Assembly: GCF_005239225.2 (NCBI RefSeq)
Contig: NC_133294.1
Span: forward strand, 19,357,631-19,421,630
DNA length: 64,000 nucleotides
Direction of reading: 5' to 3'
Source: Populus alba
Lineage: Eukaryota; Streptophyta; Magnoliopsida; Malpighiales; Salicaceae
In this document: positions 35,078 through 47,028 of the stretch, one piece after another
How the letters are laid out: the number at the start of each line of letters is the position of its first letter
Numbering within the stretch: position 1 is the first letter of the stretch
Made by a program: the position numbers and the translations under genes
Notes under the pieces: model-generated
Database searches by the model: none
Told to the model about the DNA's origin: nothing
Seen by the model: only the letters and a program-made list of their open reading frames with translations

Positions 35078-35250
35078 GTAGCGTTTGATTTTATAGTGTT
35101 AGTTGCTTTTTAAAATACATTTTTATTTAAAAATATATTAAAATAATTTTTGATATAGTATAATTAAAACGATTTTAAAATATAATAATTTTAAACCAAG
35201 AAAAAATCTAAATTTTTATATAACACCATTTACTTCACATTTCCAAAAGC
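35078..35250 (+). repeat. AT-rich MITE-like repeat with internal deletion
   Basis: Starts GTAGCGTTTGATTTTATAGT and contains TTTAAAAATATATTAAAATA, then skips to a shortened AATTAAAACGATTTTAAAAT core. Confidence 0.55.
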
Positions 35251-37604
35251 GACTAGGCACCTTGCGCTAGACAAAAGCATAATAACAGCAAACAAGCACC
35301 ATCCTGGCTTATATATGGTGGCAGGGAGACATGCACTTGTATTTCAGTGTAGGAATCACCTACCAGTTCAGTGATGCTGGGAGGTAGTTTTCAAATCTAA
35401 TTTTATGCCAATTAAAATAAATATTTATAAAACAATTAACGATTTGAATTTTATAAAAAAAATATTTTTTGTTAGGAAAATTTTATTTTTCTTATTTATT
35501 TATTTATTTTTAAAAAAAATTGTATTTTTTTAATCATTAACATGTTTTTTCTTTTAAAAAAAAGACAATTAAAATAAAAATTTTATTGATTTGAATTAAC
35601 GAGAAAAAAATATATCTTTTCAATTAAAACTCTCTTTTCTTATTCATGTATTTATTTTTCATTATGAAAAAAAAAAAAAAAAACCTTTTCTTATTAGAAA
35701 CATTGTTTTTTTAAATAACAACTCGTTATGCTATGAAAAAAAAGTTTCAATAAAAATAATCTTGATTTGATGATTTTTACTTGATTATAGAAAAAAAATA
35801 AAAGAATGATTAATCTAGGAAAATTATGTAAACAAATTATGATAAAAAACAGCTAAATATTTATTTTATAGTTATTGAATAATCATCCACAAGCTTCTTA
35901 AAACATTTTACATATTAGATTCAGGTATAATAATTTACAAAATAATCATTAATATTACCATATAAAACCTGTAATCTTATTTGAAAACTATATCACAGTT
36001 GAATGATTTTTTAAATATTATTTTAATAGTTTTATTTATAATGAATTTAATTTTAAATTAAAAACAGGTCATTTAAAAAGATATTAGAAGCTTTGGCTGG
36101 AAGGATGGGTTTACATGCCTAGCTCTAAAAATATATACAATGTCAAGGCACGTTGGGCTAGAAAACCTAGCTCGCGAGCCTAACTTTATTTAAATAAAAT
36201 GGTGGAAGATATCCCAAAAGTTTTTTATATATATAAAATGTTGTTTGGGCAAACAATATGTTATTAAAAGTTAAGATTCAAGTTTTTAACTTCAAAAACC
36301 CAAAATTTTGCTTGTTTTCACAAAAATAATACCTATAAAATTTTATAGAAACCTCAATAAATCTATTTTAATCATAAAATACCCTATAATCACTTTTAAA
36401 AAATAAGAAATCAAACCAAATAAAAAAAAGTCACAATTCTTAATCTATTTTTTCTAATATGTTTTAAATGAAAAATCAATAATATTTTTTTCATGGCCAG
36501 AATATGGCCGGTCAAACCCCTTATGTTTTTTTTTTTAAGTGATTCATTTTCTTTCATTCCTCAACATCTAGAATTAAGTGTAAAGAAAATAAAGTTTATG
36601 ACCAAACATAAAATTCTAAATAATAAAGATTAAATATGCTAAAATTAAAATTTCATGGACTAAACTAAAGTTTTCCATGTTTTTTAACAATTAAAATGAA
36701 AACAGTCTTTCATTTTTTATTACTAATTTTAATTCTTGTTCTTTTAGTTTGCTTTTAATTATAATCTAAAATTCTATTTTGTAATATTAATTTTTAATTC
36801 AACACCAAAATATTTTCAAACACTTTGCAAGAACAGTAAAATGCAAAGAAAAATAAATTTCAACATATACAACGGTGCTAACATGACTTCGGAGAGTGGA
36901 ATAGCAAAGAAAAAAGTTAGATTACTGAAAAAAAAAAAAAAAACTTAAACACTATCGTCCACGTTAAAAGCAAGAAGGATGAACAGTAAGCGACAATGCT
37001 TTGTTGGGTTTCTTTTAATATACTATTAATTTTCTTCTATGTCTTAGCTCGATTCCCACCACGTTAAATGGAAGCTCTCTTATATTAAAAGGTGGATATT
37101 TTAAAAACTTTTATGTATCCATATTGCGTCTGTATACAGTTCTATATTTCACTTGATTTTTGTCGATTCGTATCGGATACTTCTGTCAATCCTAAATTAA
37201 TAAAAAATAAAACGCTTTTGGATACTCGAATATATTTTGAAAATACTTTTGCACGTGTATCTAGTATTTATAAATACTTGATAGATATGAATTCGTACTT
37301 TTTTTAATGATTGAGAGAATATACATACATACATACATATGTACACACACATATATACAACAAGATGAAAGAATCAAAATGAATGATTTTAACATTCTTA
37401 TTTAATTAATGATTTTGCTACTTCTTAAGATCAGTTGATTATATTCTTCTCCAAATTTTATGAGATACTTGTTATTTATCTATTCTTAAATAATATAATA
37501 TAAAAAAATATTAAAGTTATATTTTAATAATATATCCATAATACTCAAATTCTTTTTTTATTATCAGCTCCCAACCCCTCCCGTGGTCTAATATTTCTTT
37601 TTAT
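35251..37604. other. AT-rich intergenic DNA, no gene
   Basis: A/T-rich throughout. An ACAT microsatellite lies at about 37322-37341. The phrase CACGTTGGGCTAGAAAACCTAG near 36150 looks like a piece of a dispersed repeat. No coding frame. Confidence 0.4.
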
Positions 37605-37812
37605 GGTCTGTTTAAAAATGTTATTATTTTTATTTTTTAAAATGTTTTGTATTTTAAAATGTATTAAAAATTTATAATGATATTTTAAAAAAATTTATTT
37701 TTAAGATTAGCGCATCAAAATGATTTAAAATATATAAAAAATATTATTTTTACAAAATATTTATTTTAAAAAAAAATAAAAATAGAGGTTGAGATACATT
37801 TCCAAACACTTT
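37605..37812 (+). repeat. AT-rich MITE-like repeat
   Basis: Carries ATTAGCGCATCAAAATGATT and an end CATTTCCAAACACT, with a worn left half. Confidence 0.5.
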
Positions 37813-39164
37813 TATATCCGCCCCACAGCATAGCATGCCAGTTGTCATGTGCATATTAAGGAAGTGGTGCCCTTTAGAGGCTAATGGGTCGTAGGATGGA
37901 GAGCCCAAACTGCGTGGTAAGCCCAGCCCATGTTACTGTTAATGGGAATCTTTTGTGGAGCAGACTGCAGAGTATAGAAAAGTCCAGAGCACTCGGTGTT
38001 TGATTGGGCTATTGGGGAATTGCTCTAATCTGACTTGGCAAATCCTCTTTTGCTTGCTTTTGCCGATACCTTTTTCCTATTGGCCAATGGCGTTGCCTTT
38101 CTGATAAATTGACAACCATTTCTTCCGTGAGCTTGGTGGCGATGTACCCATCTTAAACATAAACAAATTAAACTATATTAAGGGCCTAAAATTGGCCACA
38201 CAAATCTAATCAGCTGATTTTATATGTCTAAAATTGATACGTGATGACACGTGAAACACGCGGATCATTAACTTTTTTTAATTATTATTTATATTAATTT
38301 AAAAAACCAAATTGTTTTAAATATCAAATGATTATAGCTAAAAAACCAATATAAAATTACAAATAAACCTCTAAAATCAAGTCTTTTTTAACTATGCAAA
38401 AAGCTTGTAAGAAGATTACAGTAACCTTAATCAATTTAAAAATGCTAATCCACGGTGGTTAAATAAAGATGAGTGTGAGTTTCTTTTAAGGACAAAATGG
38501 TAAATTTAATATTTTGGTCCACATTGATTGCTCAAACAAATATTTTAAACTTAAATTAATCTTTAAAATTTATAATTCATATTTTAATCATAAAAAAAAT
38601 TAATTTTAATATCAATTTGTTGTCCATTCAAATTTTAAAAACAATTAGCAAATAGAATGTCATATGCTTAATTGGTTTTTTTTAAAAAAAAGATCAAGCT
38701 CCATGACCAAACCTTCTAGGATGCCTAAGCTTGACTTCTTTTTTTAATGGTCAAAGCTCGTTTGAGCTGTCCATGGTTTATTACATATATATTACTATTA
38801 AGTACTAAGATTTTTTATAGCTTGTACGTATAAAATATTTATATATGTATTTTTTTATCAAAAAAATTAACCTTTTATTCTGGTGTTTAGTTAAAGTTAA
38901 TAATTTTTTTTATAATTTATTAATTCATATTTTTTTGAATTTATTATATTAAATGTAAATATAATTTTTTTTATTTCTTAATTAATAAATTTTATAATAC
39001 CAAAAAACATATGCATATAACGTTGATATTCTCGCTTGCATTATAAATTAATTTAGAATTTGAAATTTTGCCGATACAATGAATTTATTTGTTTTGTATT
39101 TATATTTTTTAAAACATATATTATTTATTTATTTATTTTAAATTGAAATTTTAAATATTTTCAG
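37813..39164. other. intergenic DNA upstream of the VIN3-like gene
   Basis: Contains a G-box core (ACACGTG) at 38247-38253, 1.4 kb from the gene start and of unknown use. Otherwise AT-rich with no frame. Confidence 0.35.
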
Positions 39165-39262
39165 ATATTTTAATATAAAAAATAAATTTTAAAAAAATAA
39201 AAAATATTATTTTAATATATTTTTAAATAAAATATATTTTAAAAACAAAACCACTAACATTA
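39165..39262 (-). repeat. AT-rich MITE-like repeat, half copy (reverse)
   Basis: AAAAAATATTATTTTAATAT then TTTTTAAATAAAATATATTT and AAAACAAAACCACTAACAT, i.e. the reverse of the family's left half. Confidence 0.45.
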
Positions 39263-39517
39263 AAAATAATTAATTACATCTAATTTCAAATAATGCACGC
39301 CTATGCATCATAGGTTCCTAACATATCCCATCATAAAAAAAATAATTAAAAAAAGGTACGGTGTTGATGGAAAGAGCCGCGGCAGCCTAAAGCCAAAATG
39401 GAGCTGAGCACATAATAGAATAGTCTCGTAACAAAGCCTGTGTCCCCACACCAGTCACGTCTCTCCTCCCTACCCTACCTGAGTCCCTCCTCGTTTATAT
39501 CACAACGACGAGGAGAG

Positions 39518-39571
39518 ATGTACCCGAGCTACAAGGAGAGAGAGAAGAAACGTAGCAGTTGTAACGAGTAA
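39518..39571 (+). CDS. possible upstream ORF (17 aa) before the VIN3-like gene
   Basis: ATG at 39518 opens a 17-codon frame ending TAA at 39569-39571, about 95 nt before the main start. It is only relevant if transcription starts upstream of 39518. A weak TATA-like TTTATATC at 39494-39501 would place the start at or just after this ATG, so it is uncertain. Confidence 0.2.
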   Translation: MYPSYKEREKKRSSCNE

Positions 39572-39666
39572 ATTGTTTTTGGGCAATTCCTCTCTCCCTG
39601 ACTCACTCTCACTCTCGTTAACTGTACAAGTTAACTACTGCATTTATCTTGTTTTCCGTCTATTTT

Positions 39667-42609
39667 ATGAGAAAACCAGCGGAGGAGAAGCCATTGAACA
39701 TGATGACACCAGGAGGTTTGTCAGGTCATTTCTCACATTTTTGTTTCTTGTTATTTTTTCCTTTCTGGTGGATGCGTACTAAAAAAAAATCAAAGGTGGT
39801 TGCTTTATCTTCCCTTTTGGGTTCTCTTCGACAATGCCTGTCATTTTATACTTCCTGGCATCTGGGTTTTGCTTCTCTCATTCTTTCCTTTTGTCACGGT
39901 ACCTTTTTCTTTCTTTTTTGTCTCTCATGATGAATCTTTACAATGTATACTGGGTAATTGTTGAAATTTCCTGGATTTTCCCTTGACTATTTTAGACTCT
40001 GTACAGTATATATATAATGCATGTAAGTTTTGCTGGAATATTGTCATCATCTAGAGATAAGCTGTTAAGACACCAGATATTTGCACGAACTTTTATGTGG
40101 TTTCTGGTTGTTCTAAGCGGTGATTGATCAAATTTTAATCACGTTTCTATAGGAATGAGCTTATGAGCCCTTCTATGTGTGCTAGTTAATACATTTTGTT
40201 GACTGGAATTGCAGACTTGAACAAACAGTCTTATTCTGTATTAGACAGTAAGAAATTTCATAGCCAGTGTTAAACCTCCTTTTACTATATAAAATTATTC
40301 GTTTTAATTTTCAAGAGCTCGTTTAGTACAGTTTAGTGTGTAGAATTAATACTGGTACATGATTTAGATGCTGAGCTGCCTTAATTAGAGAGAGTGTTGA
40401 GCTAACAGAAATTATTATTTTTTTTTTAAAAAAAGATGCTTGCCCTTGTTAAGATCACGTCCCTGCTTCCCAGCACATGATGGTATAATGGCTTGCTTGC
40501 TTGAACATGGGCACTGTAATTCTGCATTTGCTTTTGTTGTTTTTAGTCCTTTTGTGCTACTTGGTCGCATTTCATAGTGAAGGATCATTGCTATTATTGC
40601 CCCTTCTTTCCTTCTCTAATCGGCAGAACACTAGGGATGATTGACCTTATCAGCATATATATGCTTTGGGGTGGTGGTAGTCTGTCTTCTATGCATTGTT
40701 TATTTGGTTATTGTGTCGCAGGCTTTGTGCTTGACCCTTCAAAATGCAGTCAGCTAAGTTTGGGAGAGAGAAGAGAACTTGTTCGTGAGATTGCCCAATG
40801 GTCAAAAGATGCCCCTGAGGTTCTTAGTTCATTCACCCGTAGGGAGCTTCTTGAGATTATTTGTGCAGAGATGGGTAAAGAAAGGAAATACTCAGGATAT
40901 ACCAAGTTTCAAATGATAAAGCACCTCCTAAAGTTGGTTTCAAAGACGTCCAAGAGGAGCAGTATAGGCAATATTATGGCTGTTTCTCCTGCCAATCCTC
41001 AAGCTGGATTTAAAAGACCACGGAAGAAAGAATCTCAAGCTCACTTATCAATTGACTTGAATTTTGTTTCTACAAAGAATAACAGTGAAGAATACATCAA
41101 AATGCAAATATGTGAAAATGCTGCTTGCGGAGCTACTTTATCTCCTGGTGATGCTTTTTGCAAGAGATGTTCTTGCTGTATCTGTCATTACTATGACGAT
41201 AACAAGGATCCCAGTCTATGGTTAACCTGTGGTTCTGATTCTCTTGGTAAGAGATCATGCGGACTTACTTGCCATCTAATCTGTGCTTTGAAGGATGAAA
41301 GGACTGGAATTATGAAGACTGGTTGTCATTCAAAGCTAGAAGGAAGTTTCTACTGTGCTTCTTGCAGACAAGTTAATGAGCTGATGAGGTAAGAGGTGTT
41401 TTTAATCTTCCATTCTTTTTTGCCCCTAGACACACGTGATGTTTAATTATTGTTTAGCATTAAAAAGACTGCACTTCTTCATATGTGCAAACAACAAGCC
41501 AAATCTCGAACTGGTCCAAGATCCAGCAAGGGTTGCTCAGCTGGTAGATTTACTGATGACGCCCAATTGCATATTTGGTGTTTACAGGAACTGGAGAAAG
41601 CAATTGTTGGTTGCCAAAGAGGCCAGAAGAGTTGATGTATTGTGTCAACGAGTCCTTTTGGGTTACAGGATGCTCACAGGAACCGAGCAATACAAGGAAA
41701 TGCAGAAGAGCATGGAAACTGCCTTGCAATTGCTGAAGAATGAATTGGGACCTCTGGATCTGGTGTGTTCTAAGATGGCACGAGGAATTGTTAACAGACT
41801 CTCCTGTGGTGCTGAGGTTCAGAAATTGTGTGCTTCTACAGTGGAAGCTTTTGATTCAATGTGCGGTGGCAGTTATCATGGTTATGTGGAAAAGAAAGAG
41901 CCAGCATGTGCTGAGGTTCCGAAACCGTGTGCTTCTGCTGTGGAAGCCTTTGATTCAATGTTTGCGGACAATTATCGTGGTTATTTGGAACAGAAAGAGC
42001 TAACATGTAAGTTCATTCTCACAATTCAAGTTCCAATCATTCTAAAGAGAACAGCTATGGATATTATGCTGTGGCCACTAAAATGATATCATAGGTCCAA
42101 TCTTTACTTTTGAAATGATGGTATTTCCATATGAGAGGCCAGCCGTTTACTTAAGCTGTTAAAATTTGTTTTCAGGTTGTCAGATCCAATTTGAAGAATC
42201 TTCCCCAAGGCTACAAGCAGGGAAGGGCATCAACGAGAACAAGAATGAAGGGATGAACCTTGGATCATTTTCTCCTCCCACTCCTTGCAATTCCAATGGG
42301 ATGCAGGAAGTATCAGGCTTAGATTGCAAAAAGCGAGTAGATGAGAGTGCTTATGAATATTCTGTGAGAGTTGTCAAATGGTTAGAGCTTAGGGGGCACA
42401 TAGCTGAAGATTTCAGAGTAAAATTCCTTACTTGGTTTAGCCTGAAAGCAACACTGCAGGATAGAAGGGTGGTCAACGTTTTTGTGGATGCTTTGATCGA
42501 TGACCCGGGAAGCTTAGCTGAGCAGCTCATTGACACCTTCATGGACAAGATCTGCTGCGATAAAAAACCAGTTCCTTGGCACGGGTTTTGCACTAAGCTG
42601 TGGCATTAA
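39667..42609 (+). CDS. VIN3-like (VEL family) PHD protein lacking a visible FNIII domain, 525 aa
   Basis: VIN3-like proteins are nuclear accessory factors of Polycomb repressive complex 2, best known from vernalization and photoperiod control of FLC-type genes. Exons 39667-39724, 40722-41388, 41588-42006 and 42176-42609 sum to 1578 nt (525 codons plus TAA), with GT-AG introns and phases that keep conserved joins ([22 protein letters not shown]). Seen: N-terminal helical region with [20 protein letters not shown] (~70-90); Cys-rich atypical PHD (~150-236); four-helix region [16 protein letters not shown] to [12 protein letters not shown] (~243-325); C-terminal VEL polymerisation domain (~432-525) ending [11 protein letters not shown]. 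Between the helical region and VEL, where the family usually has a fibronectin III domain, there are instead two 33-aa repeats and a ~50-aa low-complexity linker. Typical members with FNIII are longer. The short first exon is inferred from phase and homology to [15 protein letters not shown] starts. Confidence 0.88.
41811..42008 (+). repeat. 99-bp in-frame tandem duplication inside VIN3-like exon 3
   Basis: Units 41811-41909 and 41910-42008 encode [20 protein letters not shown]... and [20 protein letters not shown]..., 33 residues each. The second unit ends at the splice donor (CAT|GTAAGT). The corresponding point in the first is CAT|GTGCTG, which is coding. Confidence 0.85.
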
Positions 42610-42949
42610 ATACTGAAAACATGAACTCTTAGCCAGGTGGAAAATTTAGAGTTTCATCCAAGTCATCTAGGATTTTGTCTGTCAAGCAAGCTGAATGTGC
42701 ACCAGCTGCTTAATTTTGTTACTAGATTCAATTAATATTGAATAGAAGACTAACGTGCATATGCTTGTTGCCTGCGCATGCTTCGACATGCTCTCCTAAA
42801 CAAAACTCCTCTGGCGTAGAAGAATTTCCACGTGAGATTATTAATACTCAGGAAAATGCTTTCCGTGAATGTTTTGCAAAGAGAACAGTAGACAACATTG
42901 TCCTAGACAAGAGATGAATCTATCGAGGGCTGTTACCCTTCTAGCAAGT
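42610..42949. other. 3' flank of the VIN3-like gene
   Basis: Probably 3' UTR at its start; no other feature seen. Confidence 0.35.
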
Positions 42950-44300
42950 CCTTCGTGTTACTTGCACTTACTGATTGTCTAGGTCTTGTGCATATAAAAT
43001 GGCTTAAATCTTTTTGGGGTTTGGCTGTACTCCCTGTTTACTGATTATCTTTTATCCACGATGGCGAAATCACACTTAACGGGTTTTAACTTTCAACTTC
43101 TTTTGATTCTAGCAAAGAACTGGGTAAACTTGTTAAGAGATTTTGGAGATGCTTTTCAAAACTCATGCATTTTACCAAGTATATCATTCATATATGCCTT
43201 TATATTCCTTTCTAACTGGTCTTTAAAGACTTGGTCCGTCGTCTTGTGGCAAGTAGCTCCCAGGTTTTTAAGCTTGAATGGCATGGCCTTGTAGTAAAGC
43301 ATCCTTATATATGTAACCAAGGATTTTTTTTCTTCATCTTCAAGGTGTATGAGAATTTGGTGATAACCTGAGTTCAAGCTTGGGGAAATTAGGAACTCAA
43401 AGTCAATCGTCTACCTCTAAAAGTTTATTTATTTTCTTATATATTAACTTCTACCTCTCTTCTTGAAGTCCCCCCCTTTTCTTTTCTTTTTTGACGTATG
43501 GGTTAAAAGAAATGACTTGTATTCAACATGCGTGCAACTTACTCATGGTTGATGCCTATAGTGCTAGAAGGTACGAAGGTGGAGTTATCACCATAGATCT
43601 TCAGGAGATATGTGAGGGCTCTTTACTGTTCAAGGTGATAAAAACTCTATACTGGTGATTGTACTAATTTATTTGCCTAAAAGGTGAACTTCTACAACTT
43701 TCTGCCATTTCTGTACATCTTTCCTTTCTTTATTTCACATGACTCTCCTAATCCTGTACTAACATAATCTTTTGTCCTTCCAGACAAATGGAGGTGTATC
43801 TTCTTGATGCCATTTGATTTCTCTTAATAGCAGCTACCCCCTTTTCAATGGAGAATTTCCTGCTTAAATATACAGTGCTAATGTAGGCATTGATCCCATT
43901 TATAAGGGGTCTACCAGTTATAAAATTGCAGGCCAAATGACTTTGAAGGTTTGCTTTAGAATCTTGCACATGGAATAAATACCTATAGTTAGCGGTATTT
44001 CTAGAATCTCAATTTGATTTTAATCAGGATCAATCTAGAGTTGACTATTCCCATATGGTTTTATAACATATTTGAAGAGAATGTTTATTGCATTGCTATA
44101 ATCCACCAGAAACCTATGTACTTGACGATTGAAGAGGATTGTGCTGATTACTAAGGCATCCTCAAAGAGGAAAGTTACCCTTCTGCTTCTCCATCTTCTG
44201 AAGTAAACACAACTGGTTCATGCCATAAGTTTGGAGTATGAGAGGTAACCAGAACCTACTTTTCATATGATTTTTTCTTACAAGAGCCTCTCCTGGTGGA
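42950..44300 (-). pseudogene. decayed Ty3/gypsy retrotransposon (protease-RT remnant)
   Basis: Minus-strand frames match gypsy pol in the correct order. 44160-43990 has a protease-like VDYSNAINIL (active-site D-S/T-G region, changed). 43969-43748 contains CNFITGRPLINGINAYISTV and KFSIEKGVA, like the conserved 'YNAIIGRPTLN...KFPTEEGVG' segment. 43377-43156 contains SGYHQILIHLEDEEK, MPFKLKNLGATCHKTTDQVF and YMNDIL, i.e. reverse transcriptase with the catalytic YVDD changed to YMND. Further RT/RNase H-linker echoes (KHLQNLLTSL; LKPVKCDF) follow to about 42960. Stops and frameshifts break every part, and no LTRs were found. It is an old dead copy in the VIN3-like/SICKLE interval. Confidence 0.75.
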
Positions 44301-44677
44301 TATCCCACCTAATATCATATTAATTTCAGACAATGCCTTATGGTTTGTTCCTGTCTCCTCTCCTTTGGTCACGATGGAAACCCTTATTATGTCCTTTTTT
44401 AAGGTAAAAAAATCTTTGATGACCCTTATATTTATGAAACAAATAATATTGTTTCTGATTCTAATTCTTCATTTTCATACGAGGGGATGATTCGCATACT
44501 TTTTCTTTTAGATAGTTGTAAAGACTCCAGCATAAAGTGGTGCTCAACGGTGTGATTTAGAGCTCTAGGAATATAAGGTGGTTGTGCACAGACCCTTCAA
44601 GTTTTTCTTGTATGTTTAAGGGCTACATAGACTGACCATGCTTTGGTTGTTCATCACTCCACTTGCAAAGATGTGTG

Positions 44678-44833
44678 TGTATTAAGTATTTAATAATGAA
44701 AACTCATTGATATGATTATTGAAATTAAGTTTTTACTGTTTCTGATAATTGAAGCTGTATTAAGTATTTAATAATGAAAACTCATTGATATGATTATTGA
44801 AATTAAGTTTTTACTGTTTCTGATAATTGAAGC
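44678..44833. repeat. perfect 78-bp tandem duplication
   Basis: 44678-44755 and 44756-44833 are identical (each starts TGTATTAAGTATTTAATAAT and ends GATAATTGAAGC). The absence of differences implies a very recent duplication, or an assembly artefact. Confidence 0.92.
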
Positions 44834-44942
44834 TAAATCTCAATTTTAATGGATCTGCATTAGGGGAAAAAAAACCCTTCGGCTCAACAAAAACTATAAC
44901 TGTTTAATGAATTTTTTAAAACATTTTAAATATACTCAAAAC

Positions 44943-45530
44943 TAGTGGTTAATCCATGCTACGTCTCGAGAAGGTGGATTTTTTTTTTTTTGTAAGAAAT
45001 AATGTTAAAGTGCCGCAAGTACATTTAAATAAGAAAGAAGAATTCGCACAAGGAAAAAAATAATGTATCTCATTAAATATAAAAAAATGAAATTAAATAA
45101 AAAAAATAAAAAAACTCATCTGAATCAATCTGAGTTAGCATAGCAAACTTATAATTTAAATATTAAAGATCGAGCCAACTAAAGTTAACTTGTCAAACAC
45201 ATAACTTATATTATGAGATCAAAATAACCTAATAAAAAATTAAATAAAGAAATTCATAAAGATTATATCAAATAAAAAAGGATAAAAAAAAATAAAAAAA
45301 ATAATATTAACCCGCATTAACTTTTAAAAAATATAACCTGAATCATTAGAATAGAAATATTTTATTTGAAAAAATCATAAAACTCAATTCTTAACCAATC
45401 AAATATTAAAAAATGAAATTGAAAAAATTAATTCAATTATACAAAAGAATCTTGAATAAAAATTTAAAATTAAAATAATTATAATTAAAATTAAAATTGA
45501 GTCGTTACAATTATTTAATTTATTTTCAAA
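44943..45530. repeat. second copy of the Helitron-like / GGTTAACC family
   Basis: Begins AAACTAGTGGTTAATCCATG then CTACGTC, aligning with the 3' end of the element at 20690 (AACTAG...GCTATGCTGCGGGTC), but the hairpin is lost. The inside has degenerate GTTAACTTGTCAAACACATAA, TTATGAGATCAAAATAACCT and AACCCGCATTAAC units like those at 59660-60370. Confidence 0.45.
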
Positions 45531-46860
45531 ATAGAAGAGCTTGTTTGGGAGACCTTGTATACCAGGATATTACTTCAGGCCAGTTCTTTGCAAAGTGCCT
45601 GCTCGATTGGCTTGACCTATCATATGTTGTCTTGTTCATGGGTGATAAATTGATATGTATTATTATATTATTGTGAATAACACCTCTTAAAAAAAAAAAA
45701 AAAAAAAAAAAAACAGCCCAAAAAAATAAATTGGGCACTTGAAATAGACATTTTACATCAATTAAAAAGTTTTTAAAACCCCACACAAAAAAACCCTTTA
45801 AAAGACAAGAAAGACAAAAAATTAGGCAATTGAAATAGTTTTTTTTTCACATCAACCTAAAACCTTATAAAAAAAACCCAATAAAAAAAGAAATCAGTTT
45901 TGTTATTTTATAACAAAATAAACCAAGCTGAACCATATCAAAATTAGTCGGTTTAAATTAATTTCTAGTTTAGTTTGGTTTTAAATCTAAAAAAATAATT
46001 AGTTTAGTTATTTTTTAAAATAAAAACCGAAAATACTCCCCTTTACTCCATCTAATAATTGGCAATAATCTCCAGTGATGTGCAACAACAGCTACCGTCG
46101 CAGATCAAGCCCTTCATGAATGGTCCCATCGTCTGTTTTTCCAAGATAGAGCGGTTGCTTGGAGATTATTGGAATAAATACACAAAAGGATGAATTGCAT
46201 AGTTCATGCGGTACAAAGGAATAGTGGTTCCTCATGCTCTAAATTCTAATCGTAACTTTGGAAGAGCAAATTTTGTCGATCTGTAGCTTTTTTCTGGGTC
46301 ATGGTGGCCGTTAGATTACGCATGCTAGTGTTCTTGACCAAAATGAATCTAATATAAAATATAATGTAATATTGAACTGATGCATTGATGAAGCGGGGAC
46401 CAACAATTTTCTGGCTACTGAAAAGGTCCGCCTCGAAGATCGGAAGCTAAGGTCTATAATAGGTGGACAAAGGGTCCTTCTGTCTCAACCACACTACACA
46501 GTTTCTATTTTTAGGGCACAAGACCATGTGAATCACTGTTACTCTTGGAGACGCAGTTCCATCAGAGAAACATGATTCATGTCTCTTAATTGCAGATCCA
46601 CTAACATAAGATAATGGCTCCAAAAATAGGACTGGGACCTTTTTTCAATTTTCCATTTATGTTCGTTGAAGATTTCAAACTGAATATACATGATTATTAT
46701 AGAATTAAAATGACAATTACTTGGCTCAAAACTAATATTGGTACCTGGACTACAAACAGTCATCTTATCATGAGAGTATCCGACCCTACAAAAATGTACT
46801 TGAAATATCACCCCTGTTTTAATGTTGCAGGAAACTTTCTGGAGTGGTGCCTTCAGCATC
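45531..46860. other. intergenic DNA, no gene
   Basis: A poly-A run occupies about 45690-45713. Frames at 46539-46877 on both strands overlap and have no domain. The right end may include 3' UTR of SICKLE. Confidence 0.35.
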
Positions 46861-47028
46861 TAAAGATAGCCAGGTAGAGAACGGGAAAAGGCCATCCTTG
46901 TGCTATTATCCCTTAGATGCCTGCTTGGGTAGGCGATGATTACTCTTCTTCTTTTGGAATAAGCGCAATGATCCATGATTGGAACCCAGTTTACTACCAT
47001 AGGCGAAGAGACATTCCATGAGCAGCAG

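Noticed and set aside
40577..40721. Upstream extension of the VIN3-like exon 2 frame ([11 protein letters not shown]...)
   Set aside because: A TTGTGTCGCAG acceptor precedes GCTTTGTGCTTGACC, and the conserved family start [11 protein letters not shown] is restored by splicing from the exon at 39667-39724, so the extension is intron.
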